This document shows, one piece after another, positions 48,502 to 59,704 of a stretch of DNA of 64,000 nucleotides (positions are counted from its first letter, which is position 1; every line of letters starts with the position of its first letter). The translations under genes were made by a program, and so were the position numbers. Source of the DNA: Spisula solida (Eukaryota > Mollusca > Bivalvia > Venerida > Mactridae); the NCBI GenBank assembly GCA_947247005.1, contig OX365947.1, positions 33,932,760 through 33,996,759 of the forward strand, written 5' to 3'. The notes below the pieces were generated by a model. It did no database searches. It saw nothing but the letters and a program-made list of their open reading frames with translations, and was not told the DNA's origin.

Positions 48502-48654
48502 TGATTTTCGGTGTCCGTCGGGTAATCTCATTTCCTGGACTCGGGCCAACGGCATTTTTGGAGGTGAATGTGAAAACATATTCTGTGTCTGCTGTCAAAT
48601 CATTGACTGGGAGGTATGTATATTGTCGGTCAATATCAATATGATCACGCTCCT
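48502..48654 (-). CDS. NCAM1-like: FN3-1 domain, second exon
   Basis: The acceptor TTACTTATTTTTGCAG|AGGAGCG has a strong polypyrimidine tract and enters in phase 1 (G|AG = Glu). The exon reads EERDHIDIDRQYTYLPVNDL, then TADTEYVFTFTSKNAVGPSP and GNEITRRTPKI. The LPVNDLTADTEYVFTFTSKNAVGPS segment is a textbook FN3 E-F-G strand region with the conserved leucine, tyrosine and N--G-S. The donor ATCA|GTATGT leaves phase 1, matching the 42515 acceptor across the 6-kb intron. Confidence 0.94.
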
Positions 48655-50301
48655 CTGCAAAAATAAGTAACACTTATATTATAAAATAGATGTCTACATT
48701 GTTGTATAGCACTGAGAATTTCACTTGAACCTTCCTGACCTTTATGCATGAATTTATTACAAGGTTTTTGCGATGAATATATAAATTTCCATAAGCAAAT
48801 CGTGCAATATCGGTCCTTTAGATTTGTGTTGGTATTATACACCTTGAACGTCTTTGTGATACTTCCCGCTCATGAAAACATACAACCGGGATTATAAATA
48901 TAGACACTAGGCCTATATCAGCTGTTTAATTAGAAGGTAGAGAGTCATGTCAAAATCTCTGGACTATACGAATTTGTTTCACAATGAACACAAAACAGTA
49001 TAAACTGTTGTTAATACAGCAGGATTATATCACACCCATTACCCAATAAATCTACCCGTATTTCTAAGCACTGAGTTTTTCATACTAACGTCACATTTTT
49101 TGTACTTTAAAGTAACAGTTGATCTGTATTATATATATACGGGCCATCTGTTGTTTCGCGGTACTAACAGTTAAAAATACTATTCAAATGCAATAATCAA
49201 CTACATCTGTTAAAACTCAGGATATCATCATTTTCTTCCATTCTTTTTACGATGAATACATTGCAAATTCGTCAATAAAGTAGCAAAATCAAGGAGTATT
49301 GCAACGTTGTTTATGGTAGGTGTCGGCCATGTTTAGTCAATGACGTCATCATTGGTTTCGCGGTAGGGGCTAAATTCCAAACAGTAAAATGACCACTAAA
49401 GGTTAAACACCACTAAGTGTTAACCACGCTGTATTTTCATCAACCTGTGGTCGATTACGAAATTTAAAGTTAAATCTTAAGATACGGAAAATATTGGCAG
49501 CAGTTAAAATACTTCAAGCTGCCAAAATATACCCTTCATGGAAGTGCTAGCAAAAATTGGACTGTCCCTCATTAGCATTCCCGATTCAGTTTGATTCTTC
49601 AAATTCACTGAATGTGTGCACCTTAAATATCAGTTTTAGTGGCATTTGACCTATTTCAACAACAACAACAGAAAGTTAACTGTATTAAACACTCAGAGGA
49701 TGGAGTTTTTAAAATTAACGCGATTTCAATGATGATGTGAAACCAGTGATATTGAGTATACCAGATGAAGACAAAGACATATATGTTAGAACATAATGAA
49801 ATCGAAGAGTATCGCTTTAAGGTGCTGCACATTGGACTTAAACACATAGTTGATAGTACCCTGAGTTATCAACTAATCATTATTAAACAAGTTTTAGCAA
49901 CCATGGAAGACTTTGATTTATCGTCGTTTACGATGGTTGAAATTTATATTCCATATTTTAAAAATAAAATAGAATCACAAATGGTTATCAATTTTTCAGT
50001 ATCAAATTTTGGCTACCGGAAGTCAACAACTACCTAATCACCAAAACTTCACTTCCAATGCAAAGCTACAACAACAGCTATAATTGTGTATTTTTGCATG
50101 TAATCTTTAAAGGCGATTCCCCTATTAGACCTTGGGAGAAAATTTAAGTTAAACAAGAGGGCCAAATGGGCCCTAGGTCGCTCATCTGTCGCTCATCTGT
50201 CATAGAACATACAGTAATCATTTGTAAACAAACCTATTGAACCAATGACTGGTTTACAAACAAACCTATTGTACCATATATAGGAGATATTGTATACAAA
50301 C
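48655..50301 (-). other. Intron within FN3-1
   Basis: No repeat array or credible coding sequence is visible. A 90-codon plus-strand frame at 49765-50037 starts without context and has no recognisable domain. Confidence 0.5.
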
Positions 50302-50463
50302 CTATTTTCACCATCTGCTGCATTATATTATCTGTTCCTTTTATTTTGTATTCAACTTTAAAATGGGTGACTTTCAGACCTTTCGATGAACCAGGTTTTA
50401 ATTTGAATTCTATATGTCGAGCGTCTTCCTTCTCTATCGTTACTAGTGGTGCAGGTGGTCTCT
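50302..50463 (-). CDS. NCAM1-like: FN3-1 domain, first exon
   Basis: The acceptor AACATTATTTCAG|AGAGACC enters in phase 1 and completes a glutamate with the preceding G. It starts ERPPAPLVTIEKEDARHIEF, and the proline-rich entry PPAP marks the Ig5-to-FN3 junction found in NCAM proteins (their DTPSSP region). KLKPGSSKGLKVTHFKVEYK follows, then IKGTDNIMQQMVKI. HFKVEYKIKG fits the C-strand of FN3, although the usual tryptophan of the B-strand is replaced (IEFKL). The donor ATAG|GTTTGT is weaker than the others, but its phase 1 matches the 48654 acceptor. Confidence 0.9.
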
Positions 50464-50583
50464 CTGAAATAATGTTAGATTGTAACTGTGAATCGTGTGT
50501 CAGACACACAAGGGATGATGAATGAAGGACCTTCAAAGATAGCGCACTCATTGTGAGCATATTGTGTCAAGGTTACACCAAAA

Positions 50584-50889
50584 CAAGACTGCGTTCAATA
50601 AACGCTTATGCCCCCTGTGGAAGCCTTGTCCATAAATAAGTCTAAGTCCAAAATTAGGTCAAGGTGAAGGTCAAAAAGGGGTCAGGTGATACAGGTGTGT
50701 AGAGAGTGTTCATATACAACATCCATGCAAGTTTGGAAGCTTTGCAGCAAGCCATAATGATGCTAGAAGAAACGGTCAATTTGGGTTAACCAGGACGGAC
50801 GGACGAACGGACGAACGGACGGACGGACGGACGGACGGACAGGTGCATCACTATATGCCTCCCGATCTATCGATACGGGGGCATAAAAA
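50584..50889 (+). repeat. Dispersed element of ~300 bp, copy with intact ends
   Basis: It starts caagactgcgttcaataaac and ends ctatcgatacgggggcataa plus aaa, with an internal (ggac)n tract. It is over 90% similar by eye to 54831-55124, in the same orientation. Its copies interrupt introns on both sides of the Ig5 exons. Confidence 0.85.
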
Positions 50890-51263
50890 CAATAGCTTAA
50901 TCTTTTAACAGCAAAGAACTAACATAAGCTTAAATAATTCCCCGTAAAAACAATTTTTCAGTTATAAACGGCCGCTATTTTACCTAACCCCAACCAGTTT
51001 TCCTGGACTGTATCCTAACCAGTACTAACTTACCCTTCCACTCAGAACCTATCAATCTCTCCATACAAGGAGGAAGATCAACAATGTTGTGGAATTTTCA
51101 TGGAAGGCTATTATGATTGGCTGCGACTATGAATTGCACGCCGATCGTCAGGTTTTAAATTCAGCACAATAACCATTGGACCACGGCCATGGCTATGGTG
51201 CACAAGACAACCCACTTTCCTGTACCAGTCAAACTTGATAAAACTGAGATTGCATCAACTCAC

Positions 51264-51369
51264 CTGCTTTCTCCATCTCCAAGGTAATATTACTGGAACC
51301 AACTTGATTCTTGGCTAAACATGTGTACCCTCCAAATACAGCTTCGTCATTCGCACCATTGTAACTCAC
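51264..51369 (-). CDS. NCAM1-like: Ig5 domain, second exon
   Basis: The acceptor ATTATTTGTACAG|GTGAGTT is phase 0, joining 53416. It reads VSYNGANDEAVFGGYTCLAK and then NQVGSSNITLEMEKA. The GGYTCLAKNQVGSS motif is the F-G strand of an I-set Ig fold with its second disulfide cysteine. SNIT is an N-glycosylation sequon. The usual 'D-G-Y-C' aspartate is replaced by the sequence AVFGGY. The donor GCAG|GTGAGT leaves phase 1. Like the FN3-2 first exon it has no methionine and shows in no long open frame. Confidence 0.93.
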
Positions 51370-51439
51370 CTGTACAAATAATACAGAGATAACTCAATAA
51401 ACAAGAAATGTTACCATTGGATACCGATGCCCCTGCTAA

Positions 51440-51990
51440 AATCTGTCATCAGACACCCAAGAATAAAGTTATGCAAATGAAATAAACTTTGTAACTGCTT
51501 TAATGTGACATTGATAAGACAGCAAGATCTGGGTCTGTAAGAGTGACCTTCACCTTTGAGTTAAGTAATTTTAAAATCCAATACATAGTTATTAAGTTAC
51601 AAAGCAGACAAGATTTGTATACTTAACTTTTAATCTCTAAGTATGACCTTGACCTAAGAGCTAGGGACCTGGGTTTTCGCATGACCCGTGAACATTTGTA
51701 CAAAATTATTAAAATATCCAATAAGAAATTACATAGTACAGAGTAGACACGATTTGAAACTGTTTTAACTCTTCACATTTGACCACTAAGCATGACCTTG
51801 ACCTTTGAGCTAGGTACCTGGGTCTTGCGCATGACACATCATCTTGATGTGGTAAACATTTGTACCATGTAATATAAATATCCAATTTGAAATGACAAAG
51901 TTACAGAGTGGACAAGATTTCACAATTTTCGAACACACACACCCATGCACGCACGGACAGGGTGTACACTTTATGCCCTAGAATTTACAG
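51440..51990 (+). repeat. Dispersed repeat related to 41890-42370
   Basis: It shares the order cttgacctttgagctag...gcgcatgacacatcatcttgatg...aaacatttgtacca...acaaagttacagagtggaca with the other copy. It ends near gggtgtacactttatgccct. Confidence 0.55.
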
Positions 51991-52050
51991 CGTTGACAAA
52001 GTTTCATGATGATTAAGTAAAAACTGTGATCTCTAGAATGCCTATACTGC

Positions 52051-52128
52051 CCTGCGTTCAAGGAAAAATAACATGACGCACGTTTCGTACCTGGTACGTA
52101 CGTCACATGATTTTTCCTTGAACCCAGG
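52051..52128. mobile_element. 78-bp foldback hairpin element, copy 2
   Basis: cctgcgttcaaggaaaaat pairs with atttttccttgaacccagg, and the loop holds tttcgtacctggtac as in 36868-36964. ACTGC flanks both ends (52046-52050 and 52129-52133), a possible 5-bp duplication that copy 1 does not clearly show. Confidence 0.8.
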
Positions 52129-52269
52129 ACTGCTCTTTGATTAGGCTTCAGTTGCCTAGATGTTAACAATAATAATCACGTCTTTATTTTCTGTGAATAA
52201 CATAATTGGCAAACCAATTTTCATTATGGTCCACAATAACACATCCTCATACATCAGTGGTTAGTCAAG

Positions 52270-53165
52270 TTCCCAGACTACCCCCTGATTCAATACCCGT
52301 CATTCCGAGCGCAAACCTAAAAATAGCTCATTTCGTAGATATCTGGTGATTCCATCTATCGTCCAATCAGAACGCTCGTTACTCTACGCGGGGAATTTTA
52401 TAAACAAACTCGTGAGAAAATGGAAACATCACGGAAATACATTAGACCGTTCTGTGTATATCCGTGGAAACATGGATCGAGATATGGGATTTAAATATTA
52501 ACGAACTTAATCGGATAAAGTACATCTTGAATTCAATATAGTTTATAAAGCAGCCGTTAATATAATTACAGAGAGAACCGTACGAGCGGTTAGATATATC
52601 GTGATATGAAATCAGAGTCCAAGGTTTTAGACGATGAGTGTCCATGGGCGTGAGTCGAAATAGATCTATATAGCTGTACAGACATGCAAACGACGATTAC
52701 AATAAGTCGCAGACATTAGATCTAATCAAGTTGAATAATAAAAGTAAAACTGAGACTGCGTCTATGAACTTCTAAAACGGAAGTAAAAACAATTTGTAAA
52801 CAACGATGAACGGACAGGTGCCCTCGGAACTCATTCGACCTCGTCGTTAGTGAAAATGTACTGTGCCCAGCTGATTTGGATGTTAAGGTAATAAATAATC
52901 AGTTTCTTGTTCAATTAGTTTTTATTCGGAATAATATCTTATAATCGATACAAAAACATGGCAAAATTTTTTTTTTCTTCGATGGATTTTCCGAACGATA
53001 AATTTGAATATTTGTTTGTTAAAGCTCGATTTTGATTGGACGATGACAGGGAAACACCCGTCGTAATCGCTATAAATAGAAATGAACAAAATGGATTTGA
53101 TTGGTTGATTTTCGTTCACCGCGCTAGGATTTGGCCGTATTGGACCAGGGTATGTTTCGGACGAA
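52270..53165. mobile_element. Candidate ~0.9-kb element with diverged inverted ends
   Basis: Left words ctgattcaatacccg, attccgagcgc and atcgtccaatcagaacgctcg reappear inverted at the right (ctggtccaatacgg, aatcctagcgc, atcgtccaatcaaaatcgagc). The whole block is richer in CpG than neighbouring intron, consistent with a younger insertion. Ends and target duplication are not resolved. Confidence 0.4.
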
Positions 53166-53415
53166 GAATACTCTGGTGAACGAGAATGCAATAACAATAT
53201 ATATGTACAAGTATATACAATGACAATATTTACAACAATATATAATTGAAATTACACAAGTACAAGTATGCATATTAACACCTTAATCAGATGTTTGGGT
53301 GTATTTCAGTCATAAACAACAATTTTGATATCATAAAATGTATTGAATGTATTATGTTAAGACTTAATTAGATGTGAGGGGAATTGAACTGTGTTAATAA
53401 AACAGGTAGACTTAC

Positions 53416-53645
53416 ATAAAGTGTGCTTGTGCTCTCATGTGGCTTTTCTGTATTAACCAGAGGTTGTCCGAATGAGAAGAAATTGTCACCAGCTTTAATC
53501 TGCTTATTGGCACCATCGGCAAGATTCTTGTACCATTCAAACACTGGTTCTGGGTTAGCTGTAGCGGTGCAGGTAATCACAGATCTCTCGTTCTCCAGCC
53601 AGTTGTAAAATTGTGTCTCCTTTTGTTCCATGAAGTTCGGGCTAT
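53416..53645 (-). CDS. NCAM1-like: Ig5 domain, first exon
   Basis: The acceptor TTTTCCAACAAACAG|ATAGCCC enters in phase 1 (T|AT = Tyr). It reads YSPNFMEQKETQFYNWLENE, then RSVITCTATANPEPVFEWYK and NLADGANKQIKAGDNFFSFG, ending TSTLY. The B-strand cysteine (ITCTA), the NPEP turn and the C-strand tryptophan (FEWYKN) are clear Ig I-set marks. A second AG four bases downstream (ATAG) would break the frame, so the first is used. The donor TTAT|GTAAGT leaves phase 0, and 51264-51369 supplies the second cysteine. Confidence 0.95.
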
Positions 53646-53924
53646 CTGTTTGTTGGAAAACATGACTCATTAAAAACCAAGTTGACCAGGGTTGAGGAAC
53701 ATCAGAAGAGATTCAGGAGTGTAAAATGAAAATGCAACCTGTATTCCATGCCCAAAATTTCCTTATTCCTTAGTATGTAAGTTATATAACAAATGACCCC
53801 GCATTTGACCCCAGATGACCTATATTCAAACTCAACGTAGATTTAATATTGATAAACATTCTTGCCAACTTTCACCAGGATTCAGTGCAAAGTGCATCCT
53901 ATATAGCATAAACAAGGCTTTTCT

Positions 53925-54258
53925 GTGATTTTCCCTAGTAACTTAGATATTGTCTATGATTTTCCCTAGTAACTTCGATATTGTCTATGATTTTCCCAAG
54001 TAACTTAGATATTGTCTATGATTTTCCCTAGTCACTTAGATATTGTCTATGATTTTACCAAGTAACTTAAATATTGTCTATGATTTTCCCTAGTAACTTA
54101 GTTATTGTCTATGATTTTACCTAGTAACTTAGATATTGTCTATGATTTTCCCTAGTAACTTAGTTATTGTCTATGATTTTCCCTAGTAACTTAGATATTG
54201 TCTATGATTTTACCTAGTAACTGAGATATTGTCCATGATTTTACCTAGTAACTTAGAT
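53925..54258 (+). repeat. 31-bp minisatellite, 11 units, inside a dispersed element
   Basis: The unit is aacttagatattgtctatga plus ttttccctagt. It is flanked on both sides by halves of a dispersed repeat (ccagatgaccta...aaactcaacgtagat at 53810 and ccaactcaacttagattaca at 54281). The array seems to have expanded within, or at the end of, that element. Confidence 0.92.
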
Positions 54259-54531
54259 ATTAAACTCAGATGGCTGTTGTTCCAACTCAACTTAGATTAC
54301 ATCTAAACAAACATTCTGGCTAACTTTCACAGAGATCAGTGACCTTGTGTCAGGTAGCAAAAAATAATACAACATAATGCATTCACCAAGAAGGTTCAAT
54401 TGTATTTAGAACAGCACTTCATCATAAGGCGATAATTTAATGCATTATTTATGCCACAAAAACACATTCGACCCATGGGAAAAAAGCTGATGATGACGGA
54501 AAATGTTCAAACTAATTCACACAAAACTTAC

Positions 54532-54694
54532 ATCTGACTTCAAGATTAACAACTTTGGTAGCAACAGCGGCTAGGTTCTTAGCTTCACACTCGTACTCTC
54601 CGGCATCCTCGTGTTTAACTTTGGTGAAAGCCAGAACAAGTCGTGATCCAGGGTTGGCTTCATCTCCTATTTGGTTACTGGTCACAGATATGCC
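54532..54694 (-). CDS. NCAM1-like: Ig4 domain, second exon
   Basis: The acceptor TTAAATTGCAG|GGCATAT is phase 0 after 56352. It reads GISVTSNQIGDEANPGSRLV, then LAFTKVKHEDAGEYECEAKN and LAAVATKVVNLEVR. KHEDAGEYECEAKN is a canonical I-set signature (D-G-Y-C) carrying the second disulfide cysteine. The donor AGAT|GTAAGT leaves phase 1 and matches the 53645 acceptor. The spot between the two Ig4 exons is where vertebrate NCAM inserts its VASE microexon; no equivalent was found in 54695-56351, but very short exons are hard to exclude by eye. Confidence 0.95.
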
Positions 54695-54830
54695 CTGCAA
54701 TTTAAGAAATTAGGCTGGTACTGGCATCGAATCTCTTTTTGAAATATTGAATGATAGTTCGATAAGGTAACATGCATCTTTTTATATATCTTTTGATTCC
54801 TATAAAGTTCAGAATTAATGCAGATGGAGA

Positions 54831-55124
54831 ACAAGACTGCGTTCAATAAACGCTTATGCCCCCTGTGGAAGCCTTGTCTATAAATAAGTCCAAAATTAGG
54901 TCAAGATGAAGGTCAAAATGGGGTTAGGTGATACAGGTGTGTGGAGAGTGTTCATATACAACATCCATGCAAGTATAAAAGCTTTGTAGCAAGCCATATT
55001 AATGCTAGAAGAAACGGTCAATTTGGGTTAACCAGGACGGACTAACGAACGAACGAACGAAAGGACGGACGGACAGGTGCATCACTATATGCCTCCCGAT
55101 CTATCGATACGGGGGCATAAAAAA
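54831..55124 (+). repeat. Dispersed element of ~300 bp, second intact copy
   Basis: Start, middle (aagaaacggtcaatttgggt) and end (cgatacgggggcataaaaaa) match 50584-50889. The internal ggac/gaac tract differs in length. Confidence 0.85.
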
Positions 55125-55202
55125 TATAGATCATTGAATGGGGAAAATTGTAGGCAACATTAGAAGAAGACACAGCTCAGTGTTAATATGACAAAGGCAC
55201 AG

Positions 55203-55578
55203 CCATGTGTTCATAGGACGAAAATACAGCCATGTGTTCATAGGACGAAAATACAGCCATGTGTTAATAGGACGAAAATACAGCCATATGTTCATAGGAC
55301 GAAAATACAGCCATGTGTTCATAGGACGAAAATTACAGCCATGTGTTCATAGGACGAAAATACAGCCATGTGTTCATAGGACGGACGAAAATTACAGCCA
55401 TGTGTTCATAGGACGAAAATTACAGCCATGTGTTCATAGGACGAAAATACAGCCATGTGTTCATAGGACGAAAATTACAGCCATGTGTTCATAGGATGAA
55501 AATACAGCCATGTGTTCATAGGACGAAAATTACAGCCATGTGTTCATAGGATGAAAATACAGCCATGTGTTCATAGGA
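55203..55578 (+). repeat. 27-bp minisatellite, about 14 units
   Basis: The unit is acagccatgtgttcatagga plus cgaaaat, varying between cgaaaat and cgaaaatt. A related array with cgaaagc resumes at 56105, so both are parts of one array separated by about 530 bases. Confidence 0.93.
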
Positions 55579-55595
55579 AGAATATAAGAATCCAT

Positions 55596-55739
55596 CATAA
55601 GCTTCTATTTAGGATAAGGATATCTCACCAGAGGGTTCGGGTTTTAACCAGGAACGCGGCTTGCCGAGTTCCTGGTAAAATTCCAACCCCTAGGGTGAGA
55701 TATCCTTATCCTACATCGACTGTCTCATGATGGATTATT
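55596..55739. mobile_element. Foldback hairpin between two halves of a minisatellite
   Basis: aggataaggatatctcacc and its exact complement ggtgagatatccttatcct flank a centre that itself pairs (accaggaacgcgg / gagttcctggt). The outer arms aatccatcat and atgatggatt extend the pairing. The sequence 55740-56100 beyond it is unlike the satellite, so the insertion may be larger than the hairpin. Confidence 0.7.
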
Positions 55740-56104
55740 TTTTTCTCCAACAATTTTGAGAAAAATTAGAATTTATAACAATATTTAGCGTTCATGGCGT
55801 CAACATGACGTCATCATAACGTGACGTTTGCCGTACATTCTTATTCATAACAATCATTAATTATAACGTAAATAAAGCATACGCTATTATGGTATGCTCA
55901 AGCATATGCTTATTTAAATGGTATAGAGCCTATTGGCGTTTGTCTTCATTAGCTTTATATTGCCATTAACACCTTAATCCCGAAACAAAGGTCGGAATGA
56001 AATCACGCGAGGTGGTCGCTCATGTAAGATAGATGTTGCTAATGTAAGATAGGAGTTTCTTACATGAGCTGAAAACCTATCTTACACCAGTTAAAGTGGG
56101 AGAA

Positions 56105-56268
56105 AGCACAGTCATACATTCAGGAAGAAACAACAGCCACATGTTCCTAGGACGAAAGCACAGCCATGTGTTCCTAGGACGAAAGCACAGCCATGTGATC
56201 ATAGGACGAAAACACAGCCATGTGTTCATAGGACGAAAGCACAGCCATGTGTTCATAGGAAGAAGGCC
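56105..56268 (+). repeat. 27-bp minisatellite, second block of the 55203 array
   Basis: About six units of acagccatgtgttcctagga plus cgaaagc, diverging to the left (cagtcatacattcaggaaga). Same unit and orientation as 55203-55578. Confidence 0.88.
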
Positions 56269-56351
56269 TATAGATGTGTTCAGCATTCTTTCAATGATAG
56301 AGACATAAACATGTTTATATGGCAACATAATAGATCACCAAGCCAACCTAC

Positions 56352-56503
56352 ATCTTCACTGTACCCAACAGAATACATCTTTTGAGTGTTGACTTTTTTC
56401 CAGACAATCTCCGGCGGAGGATCTCCACGAGCTTCACACACCAGATTGGCGGCTCCACCTTCAGTACCACTGGCATCCTCTGTGTTCTCGATCTGGGGCG
56501 GGG
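56352..56503 (-). CDS. NCAM1-like: Ig4 domain, first exon
   Basis: The acceptor TTTTGAATTTCTAG|CCCCGCC enters in phase 1 (A|CC = Thr). It reads TPPQIENTEDASGTEGGAAN, then LVCEARGDPPPEIVWKKVNT and QKMYSVGYSED. The PP entry, LVCEA cysteine, GDPPPEIVW turn and C-strand tryptophan are standard I-set Ig features. The donor AGAT|GTAGGT leaves phase 0 and continues into GISVTSN of 54694. It contains no early methionine and shows in no long open frame; splice sites and homology define it. Confidence 0.94.
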
Positions 56504-58612
56504 CTAGAAATTCAAAATGCTAGAATTAAGGTACAGTTCACATATAGGATTCTAATGTGATACAATCGTAAATGGAGAAACTAATGAAAATCTTTTAACA
56601 GTTTACTACCTTGATTAAACTAGACAAATAAATGTATTTTTTTCTGATAAAACCAATACTAACCAACTTTAATAGGTAATAAAATTAACCATCTCGAAAA
56701 GGTCAAGTTTTTAAAACATCATTTAAATCCAACCCACAGCATTTTGACTTTTAAAAAACTCATCAGCTTTTATAAATTATGGTTCTGGATTCTTTTCTTA
56801 TTCATGTGCAAACAAATTTTTTCAAAGGGGGTATTACTAAATAAATCTATGCATACAAACAACATTGTCTGAAAAGCAAAGACAGCGAAATAGAAATTAT
56901 CAGCATTTAACTGGAGGCACAGACCATATAAAATATTAGGTGAAAGTACACAATTCAGCGTGAAATATTTACACAGACAACGATGGACAATAACAAGTTG
57001 ATTGACAACTAATGACCCATACAGAAATGGAATTATAATCATATCCAATAGGCCCGCAACAAACTAGAATTGCCACACAGTGAAGAAGAATACCCCAATA
57101 GCATGTACAGCCTTGCCATAGAAAGTTTCATGAAAGTCAAACAATCTGGTACAACCTGATACATGCTGTTTAATCTTTACACAAACTGTCTTTATTGCAA
57201 ATTTCAACAAAAAATCTCATTCACGTTAATATTTATTATCTGGAAACTTGCAATTTCAGTACCAGTGACCTTGACCCCACAATCCCCACTTTCAATCCAA
57301 AGCGGCATATTTACACACGCAAGCTACCTATACCATAAGTTTATCACAAACATCATTCTCTTTCCAAATTAAAGTCAGCATTTGAAAACTAACAGACTGA
57401 CCAACAAACAAGCTCAATCCTATATAACTCAAAACAATGTTTGGAGGGGGTTCAAAAACATCAAAGGAAACATTTGATCAAAGCAGAGCATTTTGAAGCA
57501 TATAAATCTCAGAATAAAAGCTTCTATACCTCCAAAATGCACAGCTATATATGGTAAAATAATTTTGATGAAAACCATGCAAAATATATTTTCATAATAC
57601 TACATGTAATTAATAAATAGTAAAAATCTTGATAAATAAAGTTGTAAGATTGAGTAATTGAACATATTCATTTAACAGCTTTAGTTAAATCCATTCACAT
57701 TAGACAGCACAGGATCAAATCCACATGCTCCCAAGATATGTGAAAATCTGCTGAAATTAACTTGTATACCATTTGTATGTGAACTAGCTGATATAACAAC
57801 AGCTCCGCCTACAAGTGCCGGATGCTCGACTTTCTTTGACTTGATACTACACTTACTCATCTGTGAGTGGGCAGATAGCTCTTAAATATAGGTCACAGGG
57901 TTACCTGAGCCTTGTCAGAATGGACTCCCCTTGTAGTCCAGGCAAAATAGCGTTTAAGGTTGAACTACTGTAATTGCAACAGACACTTGTGATGATGAAT
58001 AACTATGCTGAGTTTCAATTAGTGGATACCTTTGATAGTCTTTGAGAAATGGAAATTTGGGTGTAAAAATTTGAAGTCAGAAGTTGGGAATAACTCTTGT
58101 AAAATACTGGATAGATTTACTCCCTCTTGTCAGTAGATGTAGGTCATCACATTCCACAAGTGTATTGACTTTTAAATTGAAAGCTTTGATAGACTTTGAG
58201 AAATGACTGAAATATTAACTTAACTAACGAAGACACAAATGCAGACGATCCCGTCATGACATTAGCTCAACTTTTTCTTCGAAAAGTCCAGCTAAATATT
58301 AATTCCTGGGAAATTTTGTGCAAACAATTTTTTTTAATAAAAATGCAACATCCCATGATTTGTGGGCAGTTTATCAAGAATGTGACCTGAAAGCATGTAA
58401 TTCTGATGTATAAAAATAAACATTCATTGAAGAAAATGTAATATGTGCATTTCTTTGTTGTACTCAATGTACAAGTAATGTTCATTTAATGTTGAAATAA
58501 ATCTATAACGTGCAGAATGTATTATATTATTTATAATATCATGGTTATCATATTATCAGTATACTTTAGGGTTCAATTTTAACAAGTAATTAAGAATTGC
58601 AAGCAATACAGA
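56504..58612 (-). other. Intron between Ig3 and Ig4 exons (proximal part)
   Basis: No tandem array and no supported coding sequence. The short frames at 56770-57048 and 57163-57372 lack domain or splice support. Confidence 0.5.
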
Positions 58613-58865
58613 AGTCCCCTACCGGTTTTAAGCCATTTTCAATGTTTCTGTTACCATAGCAACCACAATCGGAATCAAAATATTTTTGAACGTGCATTAT
58701 CCCCTTATTGCCCCCTATCCACATACCAAGTTTCATAAACCTAGCTTGGAAACTGATGAGTTAAGTCAGGATCCAGATTTTTTGACAGAATGACGGACGG
58801 ACTGACTAACGGACGGACAGAGGGCAAACCTATAGTCCCCTCCAGTCAAAAACCGGTAGGGGACT
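58613..58865. mobile_element. 253-bp TIR element (MITE)
   Basis: Perfect 17-bp inverted ends: agtcccctaccggtttt (58613-58629) and aaaaccggtaggggact (58849-58865). The interior includes ccgtctgtcc-type tracts (gacggacggactgactaacg) and a second, internal 'tagtcccctcc' just before the right end. The target duplication is unclear. Confidence 0.82.
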
Positions 58866-59544
58866 AAAAATAATTATTTAATTTGGGTTAAGTAGCATCT
58901 GCAGGATACCTGCTATAGGTCATAGACAGCCTACAGGTATATTGACTGTTATCATTCTGTATTAAAATGCTATACCTGACTACCATTAATAATTGATCAG
59001 ATGTGTTACAGACTGGGATTTAAACCAAGCGTTTAACAAACACTGCTGTGTCACAAAATACATTCATTACTAAATGTGAACAGTAAGCATCCAGACAATT
59101 TGAGCATTTTGTAAAAATATGTAGTAACTACAGCGTTATCCATATTAACCTTTTTAGGGTAATTTCATGAGAGCGGTATTACACACAATCCCACATCCTG
59201 TCAGTGTCGTTAACTCTGCATCATTATGATTATCCTCACACAGTCACAAAGTAAGACAACCATGTGCTTTACAATTTTTCATCAATGATTTAAACAATTA
59301 TTACATCACTTGTATGAACGTTACTGTAATCATTGAGATAGGTTAGGGTATAATAATCATTATATTGTGTAAATATCATATTGATGAAACTAAACTTTCA
59401 ATGCATACTATTTGTGCTGTACCAGTATATTGGGTAAATTTTAAGACAAAACTGAAGGCAGACACTATTAACAGTTTAGCCTCGATAATAAGGATTACAA
59501 TTTGAATTACTTCAATTGAAAATTTAACTTGAAGAGTTTTCGAC

Positions 59545-59640
59545 ACAAAAACACATGTCTCCCTAAAGGGGCCATTATAACTCTGACATAAATTCCTGAC
59601 AATATGGACATCAAGGCCTGGTGCCAACATCTAGACAACC
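59545..59640 (+). repeat. Dispersed element related to 40694-40830
   Basis: It shares atgtctccc, ggggccattataactctgac, ttcctgacaatatgga and ggcctggtgccaac in order. Confidence 0.55.
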
Positions 59641-59704
59641 GGACATGCAGGCGTCCAGCACACAATTGATATGTCTCCCACACTATACATGGGAGAAATG
59701 ATTT

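Noticed and set aside
49765..50037. 90-codon plus-strand frame in an FN3-1 intron
   Set aside because: No recognisable domain, no promoter or splice context, AT-rich composition typical of chance frames.
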